This document shows positions 56,101 to 64,000 of a stretch of 64,000 nt of DNA, one piece after another. Position 1 is the first letter of the stretch, and the number at the start of each line of letters is the position of its first letter. The notes beneath the pieces are model-generated. The model was not told where the DNA came from. It ran no database searches and was given only the letters and a program-made list of their open reading frames with translations. The DNA comes from Parapristionchus giblindavisi (taxonomy: Eukaryota; Nematoda; Chromadorea; Rhabditida; Diplogasteridae). The translations under genes and the position numbers were made by a program. The DNA lies in the NCBI GenBank assembly GCA_943737045.1, contig CALSFV010000666.1, positions 62,001 to 126,000 of the forward strand, written 5' to 3'.

Positions 56101-59100
56101 GCCAATATGTAAATTTATCTTTCGGTACTCTCTGTTTTTGGTACAAAACAGTTCGTTACAAGTCAAATTGTCAATGACACTCAGCAAGTGATATAGTATG
56201 TGAAAGAGGAAAAAATTCTGAATGAGACACACTTCATGTCATGTCGATCTGTAATATTTTACTGCTGCTATAATGATCGAAGTACAAAAGTAGCTTTTAC
56301 TCTGATATGATCAAGATAACTTGAGAAATGTGAAAATGAAATTGAAACCTATCATGTCATATACCAAATGAAAGAGCGAAAAATTCTGAATAAGATAAAC
56401 TATTTCAAAGTGGTCAGTACGGCCAATATGTAAATTTATCTTTCAGTACTCTCTGTTTCTGGTACAAAACAGTTCGTTACAAGTCAAATTGTCAATGATA
56501 CTCAGCGAGTGATATACTATGTGAAAGAGGAAAAAATTCTGAATGAGATACACTTCAGGTCATGTCAATCTGTAATATTTTACTGCTGCTATAATGATCG
56601 AAGTACAAAAGTAGCTTTTACTCTGATATGATCAAGATAACTTGAGAAATGTGAAAATGAAAATGAAACCTATCGTGTCATATACCAAATGAAAGAGCGA
56701 AAAATTCTGAATAAGATAAACTATTTCAAAGTGGTCAGTACGGCCAATATGTAAATTTATCTTTCAGTACTCTCTGTTTCTGGTACAAAACAGTTCGTTA
56801 CAAGTCAAATTGTCAATGATACTCAGCGAGTGATATACTATGTGAAAGAGGAAAAAATTCTGAATGAGACACACTTCAGGTCATGTCAATCTGTAATATT
56901 TTACTGCTGCTATAATGATCGAAGTACAAAAGTAGCTTTTACTCTGATATGATCAAGATAACTTGAGAAATGTGAAAATGAAAATGAAACCTATCGTGTC
57001 ATATACCAAATGAAAGAGCGAAAAATTCTGAATAAGATAAACTATTTCAATGTGGTCAGTACGGCCAATATGTAAATTTATCTTTCGGTACTCTCTGTTT
57101 TTGGTACAAAACAGTTCGTTACAAGTCAAATTGTCAATGACACTCAGCAAGTGATATAGTATGTGAAAGAGGAAAAAAATTCTGAATGAGACACACTTCA
57201 GGTCATGTCAATCTGTAATATTTTACTGCTGCTATAATGATCGAAGTACAAAAGTAGCTTTTACTCTGATATGATCAAGATAACTTGAGAAATGTGAAAA
57301 TGAAAATGAAACCTATCGTGTCATATACCAAATGAAAGAGCGAAAAATTCTGAATAAGATAAACTATTTCAATGTGGTCAGTACGGCCAATATGTAAATT
57401 TATCTTTCGGTACTCTCTGTTTTTGGTACAAAACAGTTCGTTACAAGTCAAATTGTCAATGACACTCAGCAAGTGATATAGTATGTGAAAGAGGAAAAAA
57501 ATTCTGAATGAGACACACTTCAGGTCATGTCAATCTGTAATATTTTACTGCTGCTATAATGATCGAAGTACAAAAGTAGCTTTTACTCTGATATGATCAA
57601 GATAACTTGAGAAATGTGAAAATGAAATTGAAACCTATCGTGTCATATACCAAATGAAAGAGCGAAAAATTCTGAATAAGATAAACTATTTCAAAGTGGT
57701 CAGTACGGCCAATATGTAAATTTATCTTTCAGTACTCTCTGTTTCTGGTACAAAACAGTTCGTTACAAGTCAAATTGTCAATGATACTCAGCGAGTGATA
57801 TACTATGTGAAAGAGGAAAAAATTCTGAATGAGACACACTTCAGGTCATGTCAATCTGTAATATTTTACTGCTGCTATAATGATCGAAGTACAAAAGTAG
57901 CTTTTACTCTGATATGATCATGATAACTTGAGAAATGTGAAAATGAAATTGAAACCTATCGTGTCATATACCAAATGAAAGAGCGAAAAATTCTGAATGA
58001 GATAAACTATTTCAAAGTGGTCAGTACGGCCAATATGTAAATTTATCTTTCAGTACTCTCTGTTTCTGGTACAAAACAGTTCGTTACAAGTCAAATTGTC
58101 AATGATACTCAGCGAGTGATATACTATGTGAAAGAGGAAAAAATTCTGAATGAGACACACTTCAGGTCATGTCGATCTGTAATATTTTACTGCTGCTATA
58201 ATGATCGAAGTAAAAAAGTAGCTTTTACTCTGATATGATCAAGATAACTTGAGAAATTTGAAAATGAAAATGAAACCTATCGTGTCATAAACCAAATGAA
58301 AGAGCGAAAAATTCTGAATAAGATAAACTATTTCAAAGTGGTCAGTACGGCCAATATGTAAATTTATCTTTCAGTACTCTCTGTTTCTGGTATAAAACAG
58401 TTCGTTACAAGTCAAATTGTCAATGATACTCGGCGAGTGATATACTATGTGAAAGAGGAAAAAATTCTGAATGAGACACACTTCAGGTCATGTCAATCTG
58501 TAATATTTTACTGCTGCTATAATGATCGAAGTACAAAAGTAGCTTTTACTCTGATATGATCAAGATAACTTGAGAATTTTGAAAATGAAAATGAAACCTA
58601 TCGTGTCATAAACCAAATGAAAGAGCGAAAAATTCTGAATAAGATAAACTATTTCAAAGTGGTCAGTACGGCCAATATGTAAATTTATCTTTCAGTACTC
58701 TCTGTTTCTGGTATAAAACAGTTCGTTACAAGTCAAATTGTCAATGATACTCGGCGAGTGATATACTATGTGAAAGAGGAAAAAATTCTGAATGAGACAC
58801 ACTTCAGGTCATGTCAATCTGTAATATTTTACTGCTGCTATAATGATCGAAGTACAAAAGTAGCTTTTACTCTGATATGATCAAGATAACTTGAGAAATT
58901 TGAAAATGAAAATGAAACCTATCGTGTCATATACCAAATGAAAGAGCGAAAAATTCTGAATAAGATAAACTATTTTTTGTACCAGAAACAGAGAGTACTG
59001 AAAGATAAATTTACATATTGGCCGTACTGACCACTTTGAAATAGTTTATCTTATTCAGAATTTTTCGCTCTTTCAATAAGTCAATCTGTAATATTTTACT

Positions 59101-59279
59101 GCTGCTATAATGATCGAAGTACAAAAGTAGCTTTTACTCTGATATGATCAAGATAACTTGAGAAATGTGAAAATGAAAATGAAACCTATCGTGTCATATA
59201 CCAAATGAAAGAGCGAAAAATTCTGAATAAGATAAACTATTTCAATGTGGTCAGTACGGCCAATATGCAAATTTATCTA
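47118..59279. repeat. 321-bp satellite array with higher-order structure
   Basis: About 37 monomers of ~321 bp. Each monomer has two related ~160-bp halves (TACCAAATGAAAGAGCGAAA and TACTATGTGAAAGAGGAAAA at matching places). The first 3.2 kb consists of near-identical 642-bp dimers; variant markers recur at 47794, 48436, 49078 and 49720. Later, marker ATGATCATGATAAC recurs at 51495, 53423 and 57919 (1,928 and 4,496 bp), showing a ~6-monomer unit. The repeated 65-80-codon minus-strand frames are a by-product of the repeat. Confidence 0.97.
58975..59073. repeat. Inverted segment in the satellite
   Basis: About 100 bp of satellite in reverse orientation (TTGTACCAGAAACAGAGAG through TTTTTCGCTCTTTC). 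Its far part is the inverse of the direct sequence immediately before it, so it forms a ~36-bp stem with a ~60-base loop. Confidence 0.88.
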
Positions 59280-59283
59280 GCAC

Positions 59284-59334
59284 AAAAGTGAACTCTTCTC
59301 AAAAGTGAACTCTTCTCAAAAGTGAACTCTTCTC
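59284..59334 (+). repeat. Three 17-bp repeats at the LINE 5' end
   Basis: AAAAGTGAACTCTTCTC three times in a row, perfectly. Such tandem 5' units often arise in LINE promoters. Confidence 0.9.
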
Positions 59335-59397
59335 TACGCGTGCTGTGATCCCTGTGCCGGGGAGCTTATGATAATTCAATCGGCACCCAAATAGGTT

Positions 59398-60456
59398 ATG
59401 TTTTCTAACCTTAGGAATCGTATCTCTCCTAGTCCTAATTCAGCTCCTACGACTCCATCGTTGTCGAAGAAAAGGAGGTTAGAAGAAGGATGCCTTACTA
59501 TGGAGGAGCTCACAGTGATGATAGTCAAGATGAGGTCTCAGCTCGATCGTCAGGAGGACGAGCTTGTCGCACAGAAAGAGATCTGTACTCAACTGCACAA
59601 AGAGGTGGGCATACTTCGATCTCAGCTGGCCACTAGTCAAAAGCCAGATGAGGTCTGTCAAAGCCACGATGACTCCATGCACACCTGTATCGGTTCAGAT
59701 AGTAATAGTCGTGTCCATTCCTCCCCTCCTGTACCTAATGCACCTCAACCGAATACGCCACAGAATGGTCCTCCCCTTGAGAATACAACAGATCTTGAAA
59801 GAAGCATAGTAATTGCTAGGATGCCAATTGATCGAACCCTATCTGATCTTGAACAAGTGAAGGCTGATTATGAAAATGTATGTCAAATAAGTGGCATCAT
59901 TGGATTCCCTGTACTTCCACTTGCTGTCTACCGTATGCCGGTTAGTCAACCATCTGCTGGATTCAATCGTCTCCTCAAGGTACTCATGCCTACGAGAGCT
60001 CATGCACGACTATTCCTATCAAACTGGAGGAAAGCCCTGGAAGATCCTCGTTTCAATGATATTTATGTACGTGAATCGATTGCTGATCCAAAGGATAGAA
60101 AGAAGACTCCCCCAAGTAGATTTGCTGTAAGAAAGGAACCAGTCCCTAATCGATCAATAAACAATAGAAGAAGAGAAAGAAGAGACTCTCACTATACCAA
60201 TCGATCATCTCATCCCATTCCCAATTTCAATAGACCAAATAGATCATATCCCCTTCCTACTCCTCTTCAAGATTATCGTGCACCATTCCCAATCAATACT
60301 ACAAACATGAATCCCTCGTCCACCATGCCTATATACAGTAATCCCATGCATACACCGTACCCATTCTCACAGCCACATTCTCTCAATACACCCTTCATGT
60401 CTCATATTAACCAATACGGTTGCCCCCCACATCTAGGTGCTCAGGGAAACTGGTAA
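59398..60456 (+). CDS. LINE ORF1 protein (RNA-binding/coiled-coil type), 352 aa
   Basis: Opens with ATG and ends TAA at 60454-60456. Residues about 34-82 are heptad-rich and charged (EELTVMIVKMRSQLDRQEDE...), a likely coiled coil for multimerisation. Residues about 138-235 form a conserved-looking globular part (IVIARMPIDRTLSDLEQVK; LLKVLMPTRAHARLFLSNW). The last ~110 residues are Pro/Asn/Arg-rich and basic, suited to nucleic-acid binding. No CCHC zinc knuckle is seen. ORF1 proteins of CR1-like elements package the element's RNA into a particle with ORF2. It overlaps ORF2, which lies in the -1 frame. Confidence 0.85.
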   Translation: MFSNLRNRISPSPNSAPTTPSLSKKRRLEEGCLTMEELTVMIVKMRSQLDRQEDELVAQKEICTQLHKEVGILRSQLATSQKPDEVCQSHDDSMHTCIGSDSNSRVHSSPPVPNAPQPNTPQNGPPLENTTDLERSIVIARMPIDRTLSDLEQVKADYENVCQISGIIGFPVLPLAVYRMPVSQPSAGFNRLLKVLMPTRAHARLFLSNWRKALEDPRFNDIYVRESIADPKDRKKTPPSRFAVRKEPVPNRSINNRRRERRDSHYTNRSSHPIPNFNRPNRSYPLPTPLQDYRAPFPINTTNMNPSSTMPIYSNPMHTPYPFSQPHSLNTPFMSHINQYGCPPHLGAQGNW

Positions 60457-63257
60457 ATGTTCGCCGGTTTAATAAATACTCAGATGGAAACTCAAAGTCA
60501 ATTGATCTTTCTGCCATTACAGCCAATTGCCGCTCGATAAAGAATAAGCTGCCTTACCTCTCTCAGATTCTTTCCCACAATCATTCAATCATTTGCCTTA
60601 CGGAAACATGGCTCGGCCCTTCTTTTCCCAACTCCTTATTACTTGATTCGTATCACCAAACTTACAATGTTTATCGTAGAGATAGAAATATGAATGGTGG
60701 AGGTGTAGCCATCATCATTCACTCTTCAATCAGTGCTGTACAAATAGCTAGTGAGGTAGTAAAGGGCTCCCATGAATTAGCTGCCGTAGATGTCGATATA
60801 AATGGTGATCTACTAAGAATCATATGTGCATACCGTAATCCGAAAGCGAATGCATCCCATACGGATTCACTCATAAAATCGATAACTGATCTTTGCTCTT
60901 GCGCCCAACCATCCATAATTACTGGTGATTTAAACTTTCCTGATATTAATTGGGGAGAGTTCCCTATGCCACAAACGGTTGCCCCCTCCTCTCAATCATT
61001 TCTTGATTTTTGTAATACATTAAAGCTCGCTCAGTTGGTTAAAGATCCGACCCACATACACGGAAATACATTAGATCTCGTGCTTTGTAATCACCCTAAC
61101 CTAATCAGACAAATCAATGTTGGCCCGCCGTTTTGTAAGTCTGATCATTATACAATTGATTTCAAGATATCTGTGGAACACTCTGTTCCTTCATTTGTAT
61201 TGAAAAGAGACTACAGAAAGGCGAATTACGATCTCATTAATGTACAATTAGCAAATGTTGACTGGACAGGTTTATTCTCTACAATAGTGGGAGTAGATCA
61301 AATGTATGACATATTGCTAAAATTAATTCAAAAATCGATAGATATCCATGTACCATGGACTAGAATAAATGTTACCCATGGGAAACTCCCTCCCCATATC
61401 GAAAGACTCTTGCACAGAAGGTTTTGTGCTTGGCAGAAATCAATCAATAGCAAGGACCCCCTTGATAGTCATAATTTTGAACAACTAAATAAGGAATTCA
61501 GAAAAGAATTGGATAGATACCAGAAAACCATAGAACGGAAAATAATCGATAGCGAAGATAGTAATAAGTTCTTTCGATATATGAAGCGCTGCTCAAATAA
61601 AGAGAAAGGAGTTGAGGGACTTAAGGACAAAAATGGCCTTCTCATTATGGATGACTTAGGTAAAGCTAACCTACTTGCAAATGCGTTTGCGGGTGTATTC
61701 ACTGTTGATAATGGAACACTACCCCAACTTTCACAACTCCCAACTTTTGGCAATTATCAAGAACCACTGTTTATTCGACATGAAATATGCGCCCTAATTG
61801 AAAAATGGAAGCGCTCTTCCTGTCGTACTCCAGAGAATATAGATCTCTCATTCATTAAGAAAATAGCCGTACCAATAGCTGAACCACTAGAAATAATCTT
61901 TCGTTATTCCTTTGAAACAGGGGTGGTTCCTTCCCCCTGGCGTCATTCCATCATTACCCCTGTCAAGAAATCACCACCTTTTTCGGACCCACTAAACTAT
62001 AGACCAATTTCTATTACCTCTTTCTTCTGTAGAATATTTGAGCGTCTGTTATGCAAATCAATAATTACTCATTGTGAATCGTTAGCAATATTCCCAGATG
62101 AACAATATGGTTTCAGACAGAAAAGATCGCGCGAAATGCAAATGTTGGAAGTATTGGAGCATTGGACTTCTTCTATCAGCGAAGGAAAACCGGTTGATGT
62201 AATATATTTTGACTTTGCAAAAGCTTTCGATAGAGTTTCTCATGCTAAACTCCAAATGAAACTTGGAACCATTGGATTGTCGGATAAGACTGTTAATTGG
62301 ATATTCGCCTATTTAAGTAATCGATCCTTCCAGGTTAGAGTCCGTGAAAAGCTATCACATTCACTTAGTGTTACAAGCGGTGTCCCACAGGGCTCCGTTT
62401 TGGGTCCGCTTCTTTTCCTCATATATACCTCAGAAATTCCTTCACTAGCCCAACAAAACGGAGTTGTAGCTAGAATGTACGCAGATGATATAAAAATTTA
62501 TCGCTCTTTTGAAGCTGGTGATTCCCCGTTACACCTACAAACATCAATCGATACCATTGTAAAATGGTCCGATGAGTGGCAACTTCCACTTGCTGCGCAC
62601 AAATGTAATTCATTACACCTAGGTAGATCTAACCCTAAGCGAAAATACAACATCGGAACTGCAACTCTTGAGCAGAAGGACATGGTTAGAGATCTCGGTT
62701 TCCTCATTCAGAAGACCCTAACATTCTCCGCCCATAGCAGACAAACAGCTTCAAAGGCGAAAACTGCATGCCACATAATCCTTAGAGCTCTTCGCACCAA
62801 AAATGTATCCATTCTACTAAAAACATATTCAATCTATATCAGACCCATACTTGAAAGTGCATCTACAGTTTTTAATCCATACCAAAAAGGTGACAAAAAG
62901 ATCTTAGAACGAGTACAGAATTATTTCACTAGACGAGTATTCAATCGCTGTTTTAATGCAGCGTGGGATTCAATGCCGAAAGTTTCCCTTAGGAATAAAC
63001 AACTAAACTTAGATACTCTAGAAAAGCGTAGAGAAGAAATAGATATCAAAGCTGCCATGAAATTTATCAGAGGTAAATATAGGATCTCAAATTTAAAACC
63101 TCACTACTTTCGCCCCTATATCACTCATAATGGTCTAAATTTCAACAATCCAGGCTCACGATTTCATTACAGGCATAATAGCTTCTTTCCTAGAGCGGCA
63201 AGGCTCCTCGTACAACCGAAAAACCGAATTACTTTCAGTTTCCCTGAGTTAAATTGA
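60411..63257 (+). CDS. LINE ORF2: AP-type endonuclease plus reverse transcriptase
   Basis: The frame is open from 60411 (after TAA at 60408-60410) and ends TGA at 63255-63257. Counting from 60420, endonuclease motifs are ANCRSIKNK at 35-43, TETW at 61-64, GDLNFPDINW at 169-178 and SDH at 241-243. Reverse transcriptase motifs are FDFAKAFD at about 597, SGVPQGSVLGP at about 652 and YADD at 687-690, all with catalytic aspartates. There is no RNase H. It would nick target DNA and copy the element RNA there. The first in-frame ATG (60690) lies inside the endonuclease, downstream of ANCRSIKNK, so initiation there would break the enzyme. Expression by -1 frameshifting from ORF1 or by reinitiation is therefore likely. 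No stops or frameshifts interrupt it. Confidence 0.92.
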   Translation, partial: PIRLPPTSRCSGKLVNVRRFNKYSDGNSKSIDLSAITANCRSIKNKLPYLSQILSHNHSIICLTETWLGPSFPNSLLLDSYHQTYNVYRRDRNMNGGGVAIIIHSSISAVQIASEVVKGSHELAAVDVDINGDLLRIICAYRNPKANASHTDSLIKSITDLCSCAQPSIITGDLNFPDINWGEFPMPQTVAPSSQSFLDFCNTLKLAQLVKDPTHIHGNTLDLVLCNHPNLIRQINVGPPFCKSDHYTIDFKISVEHSVPSFVLKRDYRKANYDLINVQLANVDWTGLFSTIVGVDQMYDILLKLIQKSIDIHVPWTRINVTHGKLPPHIERLLHRRFCAWQKSINSKDPLDSHNFEQLNKEFRKELDRYQKTIERKIIDSEDSNKFFRYMKRCSNKEKGVEGLKDKNGLLIMDDLGKANLLANAFAGVFTVDNGTLPQLSQLPTFGNYQEPLFIRHEICALIEKWKRSSCRTPENIDLSFIKKIAVPIAEPLEIIFRYSFETGVVPSPWRHSIITPVKKSPPFSDPLNYRPISITSFFCRIFERLLCKSIITHCESLAIFPDEQYGFRQKRSREMQMLEVLEHWTSSISEGKPVDVIYFDFAKAFDRVSHAKLQMKLGTIGLSDKTVNWIFAYLSNRSFQVRVREKLSHSLSVTSGVPQGSVLGPLLFLIYTSEIPSLAQQNGVVARMYADDIKIYRSFEAGDSPLHLQTSIDTIVKWSDEWQLPLAAHKCNSLHLGRSNPKRKYNIGTATLEQKDMVRDLGFLIQKTLTFSAHSRQTASKAKTACHIILRALRTKNVSILLKTYSIYIRPILESASTVFNPYQKGDKKILERVQNYFTRRVFNRCFNAAWDSMPKVSLRNKQLNLDTLEKRREEIDIKAAMKFIRGKYRISNLKPHYFRPYITHNGLNFNNPGSRFHYRHNSFFPRAARLLVQPKNRITFSFPELN
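60423..60429 (+). promoter_or_regulatory. Candidate -1 frameshift heptamer C CCC CCA
   Basis: In the ORF1 frame the codons read TGC CCC CCA, so the heptamer has the X XXY YYZ phase needed for a -1 shift. It lies within the 46-nt window (60411-60456) where both ORFs are open, and a -1 slip enters ORF2 exactly. Confidence 0.55.
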
Positions 63258-63408
63258 CAAGATATTTGCCCTATCCCCATAGACCTATGTCCTTTATTCA
63301 ACCTCCACGTTTGTTTTGTTGTTGTGTGTTCATCATTCTTTTAAATTTATTTATCTATTATTATTTACCGTGTTTTCTTGTAAAACGCATAAATTTATTA
63401 TTATTATT

Positions 63409-64000
63409 TCAAAGTGGTCAGTACGGCCAATATGTAAATTTATCTTTCAGTACTCTCTGTTTCTGGTACAAAACAGTTCGTTACAAGTCAAATTGTCAAT
63501 GATACTCAGCGAGTGATATACTATGTGAAAGAGGAAAAAATTCTGAATGAGACAAACTTCAGGTCATGTCAATCTGTAATATTTTACTGCTGCTATAATG
63601 ATCGAAGTACAAAAGTAGCTTTTACTCTGATATGATCAAGATAACTTGAGAAATGTGAAAATGAAATTGAAACCTATCGTGTCATATACCAAATGAAAGA
63701 GCGAAAAATTCTGAATAAGATAAACTATTTCAAAGTGGTCAGTACGGCCAATATGTAAATTTATCTTTCAGTACTCTCTGTTTCTGGTACAAAACAGTTC
63801 GTTACAAGTCAAATTGTCAATGATACTCAGCGAGTGATATACTATGTGAAAGAGGAAAAAATTCTGAATGAGACACACTTCAGGTCATGTCAATCTGTAA
63901 TATTTTACTGCTGCTATAATGATCGAAGTACAAAAGTAGCTTTTACTCTGATATGATCAAGATAACTTGAGAAATGTGAAAATGAAATTGAAACCTATCG
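63409..64000. repeat. 321-bp satellite array, continuing past the window
   Basis: Same monomer as 47118-59279, in the same orientation, restarting at TTTCAAAGTGGTCAGTACGG and running to the window end. Confidence 0.96.

Larger units (their letters stand above)
59280..63408 (+). mobile_element. Apparently full-length CR1-like non-LTR retrotransposon (LINE) inserted in the satellite
   Basis: It has a 5' region with three 17-bp repeats, ORF1, an overlapping ORF2 with endonuclease and reverse transcriptase, and a ~150-bp 3' untranslated region ending in AAATTTATTATTATTATT. Both ORFs are intact. Satellite sequence stops at 59279 and resumes at 63409. Absence of an RNase H domain, the motif style and the ATT tail fit the CR1 clade; clade assignment is by eye. 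Related dead copies lie at 32935-33345 and 42150-42866. Confidence 0.9.

Noticed and set aside
47794..57472. Repeated 65-80-codon minus-strand frames beginning CLIQNFFLFH or LSVIDNLTC
   Set aside because: They recur with the 321/642-bp satellite period and are lost or truncated by monomer variants, so they are chance frames in satellite DNA.
47118..59279. CRISPR array
   Set aside because: Regular spacing exists, but the whole 321-bp monomer is repeated with no unique spacers, and the DNA is eukaryotic.
60420..60422. TTG as the ORF2 start codon
   Set aside because: It is only an open-frame label; non-AUG starts are rare in animals, and the overlap and heptamer make frameshifting a better explanation.

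Overview
This window is nuclear DNA of a nematode. The best evidence is a nine-exon chemoreceptor gene of the nematode-specific Srx seven-transmembrane family, short introns with TTTCAG-type acceptors, a CR1-like LINE and a very high density of fold-back (MITE-like) elements. The genus cannot be fixed from sequence alone. I assembled both host gene models by hand, checking splice sites and codon phase at every junction. Most small open frames elsewhere are chance frames in repeats.

Layout. (1) Positions 53-14396 form a giant near-perfect palindrome: arms 53-7117 and 7332-14396, about 7,065 bp each, spacer 214 bp, mirror coordinate = 14449 - x. Each arm carries the last four exons of a secreted cysteine-rich gene, a 1,777-bp TTAA-flanked fold-back element inside its last intron, a 19-bp minisatellite and another fold-back element whose terminal repeat lies at the palindrome centre. 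(2) From 22107 down to 11087 on the minus strand runs the complete gene: 22 exons, 685 codons plus stop, with a signal peptide and about 47 cysteines. Its last four exons lie in the right arm. The left arm holds a tail-to-tail plus-strand copy of those exons only. (3) 22.1-29.3 kb is gene-poor and full of fold-back elements, including a 1,435-bp TA-flanked palindromic element. (4) 29.5-36.4 kb holds the Srx gene on the minus strand, its introns packed with elements and a LINE remnant. (5) 36.9-41.0 kb is a tandem duplication in which each copy carries an insertion the other lacks. 41.1-46.3 kb holds further TTAA-flanked elements, one split by a truncated LINE. (6) 46.3-47.1 kb has a CCTTAACAC-rich simple region and a 3 x 108-bp tandem repeat. 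(7) 47.1-64.0 kb is a satellite array with 321-bp monomers made of two related ~160-bp halves, organised in 642-bp and ~1.93-kb higher-order units. It is interrupted at 59.28-63.41 kb by an apparently full-length two-ORF CR1-like LINE whose ORF1/ORF2 overlap contains a C CCC CCA heptamer in the right phase for -1 frameshifting.

A theme links the accessory DNA: at least five unrelated-looking element families end exactly at TTAA, and several carry tRNA-like segments with a good RNA polymerase III B box. The two candidate 'new' systems are this TTAA/tRNA-like element group and the giant gene-containing palindrome. The palindrome must first be separated from an assembly artefact.
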